The position numbers and the translations under genes were made by a program. The notes under the pieces were generated by a model. It searched no databases and had not been told where the DNA came from. It saw only the letters and a program-made list of their open reading frames with translations. A DNA stretch of 64,000 bases from Anseranas semipalmata (Eukaryota; Chordata; Aves; Anseriformes; Anseranatidae): contig VXAA01000967.1 of the NCBI GenBank assembly GCA_013399115.1, forward strand, positions 845,605 to 909,604, given 5' to 3'. Position 1 is the first letter of the stretch. Each line of letters begins with the position of its first letter. Of the stretch, positions 24,101-33,817 are shown in pieces.

Positions 24101-27100
24101 GCCGTCCGGATCGGGCCCCAGCTCACAGCACCGAGCGCTCCTGCTCGCTGTGGCTGCTGAGCACCAGACAGGAGTCCCTTAGTTTGGTGGCACTCGACTT
24201 AAATCCAGATATGCTCAAATTCCTGGCAAAAGAGCTGCTGCTTGTCTTTTCTTTTCTCTCTCATGATGAGTCTTGTCAGTTCTGGGCATTAAAAAACTTC
24301 ATTTGGAAAAGCATCCCCTTTGTGAAAAAAGATCTCCACAGTCTGCTCAGATGGGCGCTTCACTTCTTGACCCTTCACGCTTCATTAATCCGGCTGGAGA
24401 TGCAATCCCAGCTGTGACAGCAGATGCTTTTTTTCACCCTGAGCGATGCTTCCAGCAGAGCAGGAGGCGCTGGCTGGGGCAGGAGGGGCCCTGGGGGCCC
24501 CAGCCTGGCAGCCCCGGCAAACACACCGGGAGGGCAATGCGCTTCCTATCGGGGACCATGGAGCTGCTTCAGAATCGATATTACGCTGCTGGAGGCTGCC
24601 TTCTATGTTTTGAAACATTCATGTGTGTTTAAAAAAAACCTCTCGCTCTGAAGTGATGTCATTTCTGCCATCCAGCGAGCAGATTGAGCGGTCCAGACGG
24701 ATGCTGTTCACAAACCATCCCAGAGGCATACCCATGGGTGAAGGATCTGGTAAACAAGAATATATATATATATTCTGAGCTGACTCCAGTTCTTCTAGAA
24801 AGGAGTAGAGGTGGGAGAAATGAAAACAACCATGGACCAAAATGTGTAAGAGGCGTATGATAAAATGCTTATAAAAATTCCTAAATGATCGTACAGCAAA
24901 AATAGAAAACCAAAAGCGGTGAGAAGCGGGTGCTGCAGAGGGCGGGAGGAATTCCCCTACAGGATTACCCTACAGAACCCCCTGGCACTACCCTACACAC
25001 ACCCCGCAGCCCGCGCTGTGCATGCCTGGGCAGCTCTGGCAGGGGCTGTGGTGCGGGAGCAGTTTGGGAGCTGGCGCCTGCCTGAGGATGGGATGGCTTA
25101 GAAATGGAGAAAAGGACAGCTTTGGTATTAAAAAAAAAAAAAAGAAAGAAAAAGAAAAAGGAAAAGGAAAAGGAAAAGGAAAAGGAAAAGAAAAAGAAAA
25201 AGAAAAAGAAAAAGAAAAAGAAAAAGAAAAAGAAAAAGAAAACAATATCTGGCATCTGAGCTCTACTCTTCACTGCGGGAAAAAATCCTCAAGCCAATGT
25301 TTCCATCGGGAGGAATTCTGCCTTTTCGATACGAGGACAGATGCCCATGCGAGAGGCACGCTGTCGCTTTTAGAGCCCTCCAAGGGTTATAAATGGAGGC
25401 TTCATCACGTTTAGCTGCTTGTTGCTGCCTTCGGGAGAAATCTCACAGTAACCTCCAGATTGGCAGTGTAAACTACCCTCTGCCAAGCTTTTTCTTTTTT
25501 TTCCCCGTAAATAGGACGAGAATCCTCATGGTAGGCAGCTTATGTTGATCTTGAGACAGCGATGCCCGGCACCACTGCCTGGGGAGCCCCAGCCGCAGCG
25601 AGGGCTTTACCGCCTGCGCCCGTAGCCGGCTGCTGCTCTGCTGGGCGCTGCGCGTGGCCGAGGGACTGCGCTGCTCCGTCAGGTCAGCGATTCGGAGGCG
25701 AATGCCCTGCTTCCCGCAGCTTGCCCAGGCTCGGGGTGCACTGCGATGGGCAGCGCCCGCTGAGTGTAAGGTGCCTCGTGCATTCCTGATAACGGCGACT
25801 GGGGGTTATTTTCTGCCGCTTAACAGACCTCATTCAGCTTGTTTTTGTCAGTTGGAATGATGCACTGTTAGTGGCTCACATCGTCCATAAGGTTAAATAT
25901 TTTTCCGTGCCACTTTCTAAATGTTATTTTGTTGCTTGGAGGATTGAATTCCCAGAGGAGAACCCATCCAGCCTCTTCTGTGTAAGGGCTGGCTTGGCAT
26001 AAAGCGAGCAAGCGGAGGAGCTGCAAGATTTTCTCTTGTGCTGAAGGTAGAAAATGACCATGAAGTGAAAGGAGGCCCCGTCCCTGCGCCACGGGCACCT
26101 CCAGCCGAGCACATCCCTGGTGCCTGGTGCGGCGCTGGGGCTGGAGCAGCATCGGTGACAAATCACAGCGCCTGGTGCTTGCTGGGAATGCGGGGCATCG
26201 AGGCAGAAAGAGCCCTTGTTTGTCTTGTGCGTGTTCCTCTTTCCCAGTGAACCATCCCGGAGGGAAGAAATTGGTTTTCCAGCTATTAGAGCCATGCCAA
26301 CAGTCAGCAGCAAATAGAGCCGGAGAAGCCCCGCATGCCCAAGCTCACTCAGTGGGGCAGTTCACATCCGCTGCGAGCTGAAGTCTGTGATGTGTTCTCC
26401 AAGGGACACAAACTGAAGATGCTGGGGCACCACCGGCCCCCAGCGCTTTGAAATCCTCACGCAATTATCCTTTAGCTTCTCAGGCTATTTCCTTACGTAC
26501 ACGTAGCGAGAGCGCAGGGCCAGGGAGGCTGGCCCTTCTGTTGGGGTCCCAGCTCCCCATTAAGCCCCCAGGTGCAAAAAAATCAGTGGGAATCTTCTTT
26601 GCACGCGACAGTTGGCCGTGGCGTCGGGGTACTGGCATCTGTCCCGATGCCTGCAGCTTCTCAGGCGAGGGGCAGCGGGCGGGGGCTCTGCCCGCGGGGT
26701 GCTGCAGCCCCGCTGCGCTGGGGGCTCGGGGCCGGGCTCGTCTCCACCCCTGGCTGGAGCAGGAGCAGGGGAACCCTCTGGAGGTCTGGGGAAGGAGCAG
26801 GAAATCCCGCTCTGGAAGCAGGGTACTGGGGGTTAAAGCTCCTGTGCGGATGGAGGTGGCCACCACAAGCTGCCGACGTACCCAGGCGCATCGTTCGTCT
26901 GTAGCATCCTAACGGTCCTGGGAAAAAGAAGCGGGAGCTAGTACACACTTTTACTAAACATATTAGATTTTTTTTTTTAACTTGCAGTTTATTTTTCGAC
27001 TGTGCTGCCCTCTTGTGTTAAATTTTAGAAGGAATATTATTATGGGATAATATTTAGACAATAGCCAGTTGATGAAAGTTTTTGAGCAACCGTGGGATAA

Positions 27101-30100
27101 AACTCTTTATATTTACACTGTTAATGCCTTTTCCTCCTTGCTCGAGCAGAGAACAGGGCAAAGCAGAGCTTAATGGGAAGCTGCATTGCTGAACGAGCCA
27201 TGAAGCTGTACCTGGCTCGTTCCCCGCTGGCCATGTCACAAAGCCACCCAGCCGCTGGTGGGGCCCCCGTGCCTGCGGCTCGCCAGGCTCCAGCCGAGCA
27301 TCCTTGGCTGCAGGAGCAGTGTGGGGCAGCCCGGGAGGGGGGCAAGCACCCAAGGGGGGCCCCAACAGCACCAGGGGCTGCTGCAAGCATGTGGAGCTGG
27401 AGAATGGCCCGAAATGGGCACACAGAGGCACCGGTTGTGTCCCTCATCGCCACGCTGTGTTCATGTGCCGGGAGCAGCCCTGGAGGACAGGAGCCGCTGG
27501 TGGTTCAGGGTGCCGGCGCAGAGAGCCTGCTGGTGCTGGCAGCACGCTTGGCTTTTGTGGGGGGCTTTGGGAGGGTTTGGCGCTGACAAATCCGCCTCTG
27601 TGGAGTTCTCATCCATTCTTTTTTTCTTTAGAAATCGTCCGAGCAATGACACACGTAATAAATCAGGGCATGGCGATGTACTGGGGAACGTCACGCTGGA
27701 GCGCTATGGAGATCATGGTAAGGCAGACGGCTAAAACAGCACCAGATTCAGCATTCCTTCAGCTAAAAATATTTTAAAACCTGTTACAGGTTTTAACCCA
27801 TTTAATTTGGGTTCGTGGTATTTTCTTTTGATGCGACTGACTTCAGGACTCCCAGCAGAGGTCCTGCAGCACTGCCACGCTGGGGCCAGGTGCCACAGGG
27901 CTGCTGGCTGTTGCTCTGGGACCCATCCATCCCCCTGGAGCTGGTGCTGCACCAGGTGACCCCGGTGCCGAGAAATTCCCTGTGGGCACCGCGTGGCTCC
28001 ATGCTGCATCACCTTGGTCCCATGTCACTGCCTGGGTGGGAAGACCAGGGATATCCTGCTGGTTGCAAGGGACATTTTAACTGATTTATCTGAAAAGCGT
28101 CGGGTTGGTGGAACCAGCGCCTGCCCGCTCCTCTCCAATGTTTTGCAGAAGAGATGACAGTGGCATCCTGCTGGTCCCTGCTTCTTTGACAGGAGCAAAA
28201 AAAATGATGAAAAGCTTGGCACCAAGCTTCTTGCCTGAGAATTTTCTGGCTGGAGCCAAGCTGGGGAGCGCGGCTCGGGGCCAGGCACATGCCCACTGGG
28301 CACCGTGCAGCAGGAGCAGGTCAGCACCATCTCCCTGCTTGGGAATGTGCACCAGAAAAGTCCCATTTATTGGCACCCCCGCTCTTGAGGAGGCCGGTCT
28401 GTATGTGGGCTGACTGGTTGTGTCCTGCGAGAGCCTCTTGGTTAGTGAAGTGTTTCGTTTGCTGGTTTCTCCCCTCCAGGAAGCCTACTCCGTGGCCAGG
28501 CAGTTTAATATGATACCGCCCGTGTGTGAGCAAGCTGAATACCACCTTTTCCAAAGAGAGAAAGTGGAGGTTCAGCTGCCGGAATTGTACCACAAAATAG
28601 GTAAATTCTGAAGCCATGCATTTTATCTATTTCACTTTCAGAGAGAAATAAAGAACGGACGGGCCCGAAGCTCCCAGGGGGAGCCGTGCTCGTTCCCGTA
28701 CACCCCTGCTGCACAGGTGGAAGGCGAGAGACAAGCGCCTAGCTAATGGACTAGAAGAAAGCCTGGCGTAACGCGCCTCTGATAGAAGCAGGTGTTAATT
28801 GCCGTGGCTGCTTCGTGCCCTCTGAGACGCAGCGGACACGGATGTGTCCGTGCAGGTGTCATGGTCAGGCTTTGACACCGAGGGCACCCTGTGAAAATAC
28901 AGAATAAGCAAATCCATACCTGCCAGGAAGATGCTCTTGATACCCTCGGAGGGACTGAAGACCACTGGCAGCTGCCATAGAAATAAGCAGGACTTGTTTG
29001 CTCTCTTTGCTGAAAGCCCAGTTTTTGACACAACTCTGATTTCTCCCAATTCCCTAAAATCTCTGTCTCTGGTCTCTCTGCAGGGGTGGGCGCAATGACG
29101 TGGTCTCCCCTGGCCTGCGGGATCATCTCAGGGAAATACGGCAACGGGGTCCCCGAAAGCTCAAGGGCTGCACTAAAGGTATTTTGAACACGTGCTCGAG
29201 AGGAGCGGGCGCAGAGGGAAAACCAGCCCCTTGCTGAAGGCTGCCCCGCGCTGCCCGGTTGCTCTGGCAATGGAACCGGTGGCAGGAGCGGGTCGGGGCT
29301 GGGTGGGCGAGCTGGCAGCAGGCCCGGCTCCCGCTCGTGGGCACCGCAGCACTCGGGCCCAGCTCTTACAGCTTCCGTGGCTGTGCCGCTCCTGTGCCAC
29401 ATCCCCTTCTGGGAGCTGCCTTTAATTCTCAGAGCTGGGGAACACCTGCTTGGAAAGCTCAGGAAATCAGCTGAGGGTAAAGGTGCGGTCTGCACTGACT
29501 CGCTTGCAAGTGTTATGGCTTTCAAACGTGGTGTATTTCACTGCATTTGTGGTTTGTTTTTTCAAAACAAAGTGTATGTTTCAAAACAAAATATGTAATA
29601 TTTGCTACAAACTAGCTAAGAAGGCAGCATTTCCCAGAGGGATCTGAATTAAAATGGGGAGAATGAATCACAATCAAGTTTCAAGTCTGGAGCTGGGAGA
29701 ACTGAAATCTCAGCTTCTTCTAATTAATTTTCTAATCCTGAATAGCAATCGTAAACCTTGAACAAGATCAGATGGAACAAGATCAGATGTTCTCTCACTT
29801 GTTTGCTGGGAGGAAGTAGGGTTTCAAAAATCTTCTGAAGTTGACCAATATTTCACCTTTTTCCAATTGCAATTGGATCCAGTGGTCCAAAAATAAAACC
29901 GAGGGGGTTCCAGGTTGCAGGCTGAGCCCATCAGTGGCATAAAGCCAGAGCAACACAAGCCCAGGCTGCTAAAGGAGCCCGCCTGCCCCCTGCCACTACT
30001 GCTTCAGGAAGCACACTGCCTTGTTCAGCCCCCGCTTACCTCCTGGGTTGGACAGGATTTTTAGGGATGTTTGTAATTGCCCTAACCTCTCCATTTTGGA

Positions 30101-32397
30101 AGATTAAAACTAACAGCTGATCGCAATGTCATTTACCTCCAGTGCTACCAGTGGCTGAAAGAAAAAATCGTAAGTGAAGAAGGAAGGAAGCAGCAAACAA
30201 AGCTGAAGGATCTCTCGCCTATCGCGGAGCGTCTTGGCTGCACACTACCTCAGCTAGCAGTCGGTAAGCAGTAACGAGGTGCTGTAATTAGCGCTGCGCC
30301 TTTGCTCTGTGCTTTTGTCAGAAACCCATGACTCAGCTCACATCTTTGTAGTGAAAAGGGAAATACTCTGAGATGAAGACAGATTTTGTGCCTTCTGGAA
30401 AGGCTGAAAGATGGACAGAGATGAAATTCTGTACAACCCCGTAAGGCCACAGGTACTCCGTTAGTGCCCCAAGCGTTTGTTTCGGTGGCAGTGATGGCTA
30501 TGTAAATGGCAGCAGAAAAAGGTGTGCAGCGCTTCTAACAGGACAGAGGACAACTTTCTCTCTGTGTGTATCTGTAGATCTATTTTCTATTGAAACCACT
30601 TGAACAAGTATTTACTGTCAGGAATTATGGAACAAAATGCCAGGAACACAGAAAGACTGAAGATGTGACATGCAACACCTCATTGTAGGAAGGGTAACAC
30701 ATTTCAAGGAACACAGTAAAAGAACAACCCAAGACACTAGGATATTAAAATGCCATCTATTACCTTTGAGGTAACCACTAATCTGTTATCCTCAAACAAA
30801 AATAACATTCTTTTTTTTTTTGAGCAAGTAGTAGTCTTAAAAATTACTTAAACCTGCGCTGCCTGACCCGCTGTGCGGTGTTACCTGGCCATGCCCCCAC
30901 ACATCTCTTCCTGCTGGTACCGAAGGAGTAAAGCGGAGGCTGAGCTACGAGCTCATTAGCACATCTTCAGTAGTTGCTTGGGATAGTAAATCAGGGGTAT
31001 GTTGCCATCAGGACTACCATTTCCCTTCCTGCTCACGCCATTGAAGAAGGACAAGACATAACCAGAAAAGGGTTTAGGTGAAAAATGTTAGGGGCATGCC
31101 TTCCTTGGATCGAGTAGTCCTGAATTATCTAGCTGACAGAATTACTTAGCTGACAGAGGAACCAGATCAGGAAGAAGACCAGACCATAAAGTGATGAATG
31201 ATGCAGATGCGGTAAATCAGGCATTCCCAATTCTCATTCTGTGGGAAGAGGAAGAACAATCCGATGAAACGAAGGACAGCACATTTAAAAATGGAAAAGG
31301 GAAATATCGCCATGGTGCATAACTGTCCTGTTTAATAGGATTAGAAATGACTCAGAAGTGACTTGGAAAATGACAGCTTCCAAAAATAATGTTGTTATTT
31401 TTCAAATAGAGATAAAAGCTCTGACAAATATTGGGATCAGCAGTAACGCAGTGCCGTGAACCCTTTGTTCCTAACCATCCTGTGACTTTGTTCCCAGCGT
31501 GGTGTCTGAGAAACGAGGGGGTGAGCTCTGTTCTTCTAGGATCTTCCAATCCAGAGCAGCTGATAGAGAACCTTGGAGCCATACAGGCAAGTGCTGACGG
31601 CGGCCACATGCCCGCAGAGGCGGGGTGGCAGCTCCTGCCGAACTCCCCTTGCGTTACCTCAAGGCAACGTCGGCGTACTTTGAGACGAGTGCCCTCATTT
31701 TCCTAAGAGTTTTAATACTTCGTATTTTGTTTCAGGCATCTTACGGTCCTAGTTACACATATCAATTAGGCAAACCTATTGCACTTATTTTGCGGTGCAT
31801 TTGCAGTGGTTATATCCATGTTCAGCAACAACAGGGTGGATCAGCAGGTTTGATGTGTTGTTCTACAACTTGTCTAAAGGCTTACTTGAAATAAGTAAGT
31901 GACCTGATGTCAAGATACGTTACGATATATTCTAAGCTAAGTCTTCAGCATTAGTCCTGAGAAAAGCACAGGGCCCATGTCATTTGCCTTAATTATTCTG
32001 TTGTTTTTCACAAATAAGAGCTTCCTGTGATATTCCTGCCACCACTTGAGTAACATTCCTGCCACTGCAGTTGAGTAACATTGTGCATAGAAAGTTTAGG
32101 ACAATCATTTCTGTCATTGTCTCACAGGGTACAGTTGCTACAACAGTTTTCTTTTAAGGGAGAAAGGTATTAGATAACTGTTTCAATATGTCACACACAA
32201 AACCCCAGAGGAGACATTATTTAATAAAATCTAGATTTAATTTTGGAAAAACCTGTGACTGTCTTTAATGGAGGCTTGATTAAACCTCGGTTTTCTTCTA
32301 TCCCTAGGTTCTTCCAAAGATGACATCACATATTGTAAATGAAATAGATAATATTCTGGGAAATAAGCCCTACAGCAAGAAGGACTACAGATCATAA
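12073..32397 (+). CDS. KCNAB1: KCNAB1, voltage-gated K+ channel beta-1 subunit (13 downstream coding exons; 5' end outside window)
   Basis: Span of the coding exons 12073-12116, 15712-15749, 16923-17002, 17390-17434, 18728-18772, 19403-19446, 22144-22230, 27632-27717, 28480-28600, 29084-29178, 30143-30263, 31498-31586 and 32308-32397. They join in frame to 985 nt: about 327 residues plus stop, the whole aldo-keto reductase (AKR) core of a Kv-beta subunit. Such subunits form cytoplasmic tetramers docked under Kv1 channels, bind NADP(H), and tune inactivation and trafficking. The AKR tetrad is present: Asp (16974-16976) and Tyr (16989-16991) in FDTAEVY, Lys (18753-18755) in TTKLYW, and Asn (22200-22202) in FANRPD, where enzymatically active AKRs usually have His. 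The last exon ([17 protein letters not shown]) matches beta-1 rather than beta-2 (KLSSSIVHEID). The variable N-terminus containing any inactivation ball is not in the window. The neighbours SSR3 and TIPARP agree with KCNAB1 synteny. Confidence 0.96.
15514..15553 (+). repeat. CCCCTT hexanucleotide microsatellite
   Basis: About six CCCCTT units, ending at a single N (15554) that probably marks unresolved length. It lies about 160 bases before KCNAB1 exon 2 of 13. Confidence 0.93.
15712..15749 (+). CDS. KCNAB1: KCNAB1 exon 2 of 13 seen, [12 protein letters not shown]
   Basis: 38 nt exon between TTTCTAG and GTAAGT. It completes Gly, then reads [12 protein letters not shown], and ends in phase 0. 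The GTWVTFGG turn is part of the NADP-binding side of the AKR barrel. This is a very short exon whose identity is secured by frame continuity on both sides. Confidence 0.94.
16923..17002 (+). CDS. KCNAB1: KCNAB1 exon 3 of 13 seen, contains AKR Asp and Tyr
   Basis: 80 nt exon between CCGCAG and GTGAGT, encoding [18 protein letters not shown] followed by TAEVYAAGK (Lys split AA|G). The Asp at 16974-16976 and the Tyr at 16989-16991 are the first two members of the AKR catalytic tetrad. The exon and its flanks are very GC-rich and use G/C-ending codons, unlike the A/T-ending codons of the last exons of the same gene. Confidence 0.96.
17390..17434 (+). CDS. KCNAB1: KCNAB1 exon 4 of 13 seen, [14 protein letters not shown]
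   Basis: 45 nt exon after a CT-rich tract ending CGCGCAG, with donor GTACTG. It reads [14 protein letters not shown] and ends in a split Arg codon (AG|G). The donor GTACTG is the weakest GT donor in this gene model, but frame and protein match are exact. The intron before it is only 387 bases. Confidence 0.94.
18728..18772 (+). CDS. KCNAB1: KCNAB1 exon 5 of 13 seen, contains AKR Lys
   Basis: 45 nt exon between CTCCTAG and GTAAGT, encoding [16 protein letters not shown] with the flanking split codons. The Lys at 18753-18755 in TTKLYW is the third AKR tetrad residue. A 333-codon open frame lies on the opposite strand here, but this exon explains the conserved sequence. Confidence 0.96.
19403..19446 (+). 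CDS. KCNAB1: KCNAB1 exon 6 of 13 seen, [15 protein letters not shown]
   Basis: 44 nt exon between CTTTGCAG and GTGGGT. It completes Lys, reads [14 protein letters not shown], and starts the Gly codon. This Kv-beta signature segment follows beta-strand 3 of the barrel and precedes the helix leading to the FANRPD strand. Confidence 0.95.
20594..20702 (+). mobile_element. CR1 LINE 3'-end fragment
   Basis: Contains the typical avian CR1 tail: GACCTAGTGGGAGGCATCCC, GTGGCAGGGGGTTGGAACC, TTTAAGGTCCCTTCCAACCC and a terminal ATTCTATGAT-type repeat. It sits in the KCNAB1 intron before exon 7 of 13 and is 5'-truncated, as CR1 copies usually are. Confidence 0.88.
21545..21672 (+). mobile_element. Diverged CR1-like LINE fragment (RT region)
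   Basis: The stretch CTGTTTAACATCTTCATCAA reads LFNIFIN, followed by a CCCTCAGCAAGG segment, as in the CR1 reverse-transcriptase region around the LFNIFIND and LSKFADD motifs. It is degenerate and lacks the 3' tail. It lies close upstream of KCNAB1 exon 7 of 13 and follows a GGCTGGAG-rich minisatellite-like stretch (about 21455-21540). Confidence 0.6.
22144..22230 (+). CDS. KCNAB1: KCNAB1 exon 7 of 13 seen, contains AKR-position Asn
   Basis: 87 nt exon between TTTGCAG and GTTAGT. It reads [20 protein letters not shown] and then PDNNTPME. The Asn at 22200-22202 occupies the position that is His in most catalytically active AKRs, a known feature of Kv-beta proteins. It ends in a split Glu codon (G|AA). 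Confidence 0.96.
22843..22874 (+). repeat. GGCGTG-type short tandem repeat
   Basis: GGCGTGGCATGGCGTGGCGT with variants, about five imperfect five-to-ten-base units. Confidence 0.8.
23984..24035 (+). repeat. G-rich AGGGGC/TTAGGGG tandem block
   Basis: Repeated TAGGGGCAGG and AGGGGC units with several runs of four G, giving G-quadruplex potential. It includes one interior TTAGGG but is not a true telomeric array. Confidence 0.8.
25130..25242 (+). repeat. Polypurine (AAAAG)n / (GAAAAG)n tract
   Basis: 113 bases of pure A and G without a pyrimidine: an A run, then AAAGG-containing units, then AAAAAG units. It probably derives from a poly(A) run expanded by slippage. Confidence 0.95.
27632..27717 (+). 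CDS. KCNAB1: KCNAB1 exon 8 of 13 seen, [21 protein letters not shown]
   Basis: 86 nt exon after a T-rich tract ending CTTTAG, with donor GTAAGG. It completes Glu and reads [19 protein letters not shown] then SRWSAMEIM, ending in phase 0. The MYWGTSRW strand contributes to the cofactor pocket in the Kv-beta structure. The intron before it (22231-27631) is the largest one inside the AKR core. Confidence 0.96.
28480..28600 (+). CDS. KCNAB1: KCNAB1 exon 9 of 13 seen, [21 protein letters not shown]
   Basis: 121 nt exon between CCTCCAG and GTAAAT. It encodes 40 codons, [20 protein letters not shown] through [20 protein letters not shown], and the first base of Gly. The [11 protein letters not shown] stretch is strongly conserved in all Kv-beta subunits and near-identical to mammalian KCNAB1. 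Confidence 0.97.
29084..29178 (+). CDS. KCNAB1: KCNAB1 exon 10 of 13 seen, [20 protein letters not shown]
   Basis: 95 nt exon between CTCTGCAG and GTATTT. It completes Gly and reads [19 protein letters not shown] then [12 protein letters not shown], ending in phase 0. TWSPLACG is the NADP-pyrophosphate loop of the AKR fold. Ala replaces Ser in the SSRASLK segment of mammalian KCNAB1, a mild change. Confidence 0.97.
29760..29789 (+). repeat. Perfect 15-base tandem duplication
   Basis: GAACAAGATCAGATG occurs twice in direct succession. It looks like a recent slippage duplication in the KCNAB1 intron after exon 10 of 13. Confidence 0.95.
30143..30263 (+). CDS. KCNAB1: KCNAB1 exon 11 of 13 seen, [20 protein letters not shown]
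   Basis: 121 nt exon between CCTCCAG and GTAAGC. It reads [20 protein letters not shown] and then [20 protein letters not shown], ending in a split Ala codon (G|CG). Codon use here turns A/T-rich compared with exons 3 and 4, following the regional composition change. Confidence 0.97.
31122..31155 (+). repeat. 17-base tandem duplication
   Basis: GAATTATCTAGCTGACA is followed by GAATTACTTAGCTGACA (two differences), in the intron before KCNAB1 exon 12 of 13. Confidence 0.85.
31498..31586 (+). CDS. KCNAB1: KCNAB1 exon 12 of 13 seen, followed by a GC donor
   Basis: 89 nt exon between TTCCCAG and a GCAAGT donor. It completes Ala and reads [20 protein letters not shown] then LIENLGAIQ, ending in phase 0 at CAG. 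The following bases are GCAAGT, so the last intron is a GC-AG intron. There is no alternative GT donor that keeps the conserved GAIQ-VLPKM junction. Confidence 0.96.
32032..32079 (+). repeat. About 24-base imperfect tandem duplication
   Basis: ATTCCTGCC...TTGAGTAAC is repeated with small insertions, inside the GC-AG intron of KCNAB1. Confidence 0.8.
32308..32397 (+). CDS. KCNAB1: KCNAB1 terminal coding exon, [20 protein letters not shown] ... KKDYRS stop
   Basis: The coding part is 90 nt after the acceptor TCCCTAG. It encodes [20 protein letters not shown] and PYSKKDYRS, then TAA at 32395-32397. [13 protein letters not shown] distinguishes beta-1 from beta-2. The KKDYRS ending is the canonical vertebrate Kv-beta C-terminus, so the protein ends at the usual point. 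Confidence 0.97.
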   Translation, partial: VLPKMTSHIVNEIDNILGNKPYSKKDYRS

Positions 32398-33817
32398 TGC
32401 AATGCATGAATTACCCAGACTGCATGGTTTAATAAGTGCTCTGTACAGAAGTACAGTCCTGAGTTAATATCCGGTCATAGAATCATTCAGCAGCTTGCTG
32501 CTCAGTGTCTACTGTTACTGGATCCTTCGAGACGTGTGCTGTTGCTACCAATCTGCAGTGAAATTTAAAAGCACAGTTGATCTCCTTTACAAGCAAGAAA
32601 TATCTTGTATTTTCTTACCTTCAACTGAATTCATTAATTTTTACTTTACTCTTAGCACCTCATGCTTGTGCTGTGAAAAACACATGTAAAGCAAAAAATA
32701 ATTTATAACCTTCAGGTACTTGGTAATTAAAGAAGGATGTACAGATATATTTTTTCAATGAAGAAAAGCCAGATACAACTTAAGGTTTTAATAAAACCAC
32801 ATTTGGGAAATCTCAGCTATAAAGTTTCTTCAGTTAGGTTAACAGATAGAATGGGCAAGTTCAAATTTTCCATTTGCTTTTTTATGCTGAATACATGCTT
32901 TAGATTTTGTTTGTAATGGAATAATGGACTTAAGTCACAGAATTAGTTAGAAATTATATAGCTCAACTCCTAACTATACAATTATTTCAGCTGTGGAGTG
33001 CTCCTAAGAAGTATGTCCAGTACAAGCCAGAAGAGCACAGTTTGAAAACCCAAAACCGCATGTCAGGTTAACACAAACAACTGCTGTTTGCAAAATTTTA
33101 ATTCTGTATAAACTTTAAACCAAGAAATCCATGGTAAATTTTTATTTTTATTTTTTTGCATTTTATAGAATCCTGCCTCTACTTTTGCCTGCTTGTAGAC
33201 ACAGCTATTGCAAATTTCAATATTCATGAGCTTTTGAGGATATAGATAGTTATAAATATATATATAATACATAGCTGCTGAAAAATACCAGAAGAAATCA
33301 GGTGTGTATTTTGGTGGAAGGCTACATTTGCTTTAACTTGTTCTGGAATCGGGCATAAGTAAATGCATAGTATTTTTAAGACACATTTTAAACAGGTAGT
33401 TCTTTTGTGAGCATTTCATCCCTCTACAGCAATCGATAGTAAACACTTATCTATTAATTTGCCCATCTTAAGAACCATGTCATATTTTATCATTAGTTTG
33501 CTTTGTAAAGTGCACCTATGGTTTCAGTAAATCCTTCACACTGGTACTAAAACACATACTTTAGGAACATGCTTCCTAGAGGGTACAGCTATGTACAGTA
33601 TTTGTAGGACCCTTCTGTTCTATTCCTTCAGGATATCTGCGACGCGTGCAGCGCTTACGGGGGCCACGTGAACAGATATGAATACTTGACTTGTTTTCTC
33701 CTGTATTTAATCCAATGAGCTACGGTATGTGTAAATGAACTTAGCTGCTGTATATCAAGAAATGCAATCTGACTTTGACTTCTGCTTGGACCCAATAAAA
33801 GCATTTTGTGCAACTGA
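32398..33817 (+). other. KCNAB1: KCNAB1 3' UTR (probable extent)
   Basis: AT-rich sequence with no coding potential following the KCNAB1 stop. Two AATAAA signals on this strand could end the message, at 32790-32795 and 33794-33799. The second is followed closely by a GU-rich TTTTGTGC element, so I favour it. The true 3' end needs transcript data. Confidence 0.55.
33794..33799 (+). terminator. Candidate KCNAB1 polyadenylation signal AATAAA
   Basis: Canonical hexamer about 1.4 kb after the stop, with a GU-rich element a few bases downstream. A competing hexamer at 32790-32795 would give a shorter UTR of about 0.4 kb. Confidence 0.45.

Larger units (their letters stand above)
22231..27631 (+). 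other. KCNAB1: KCNAB1 intron between exons 7 and 8 of 13, with simple repeats
   Basis: A 5.4 kb intron, the largest within the AKR core. It contains a GGCGTG cluster (22843-22874), a G-rich AGGGGC/TTAGGG-like block (23984-24035) and a long AAAAG polypurine tract (25130-25242). Open frames of 100-170 codons occur in the GC-rich parts on both strands, but none resembles a known protein. Confidence 0.75.

Noticed and set aside
24965..25273. Phe-rich and Lys/Glu-rich frames around 25.1-25.25 kb
   Set aside because: These are translations of the AAAAG polypurine tract on either strand.
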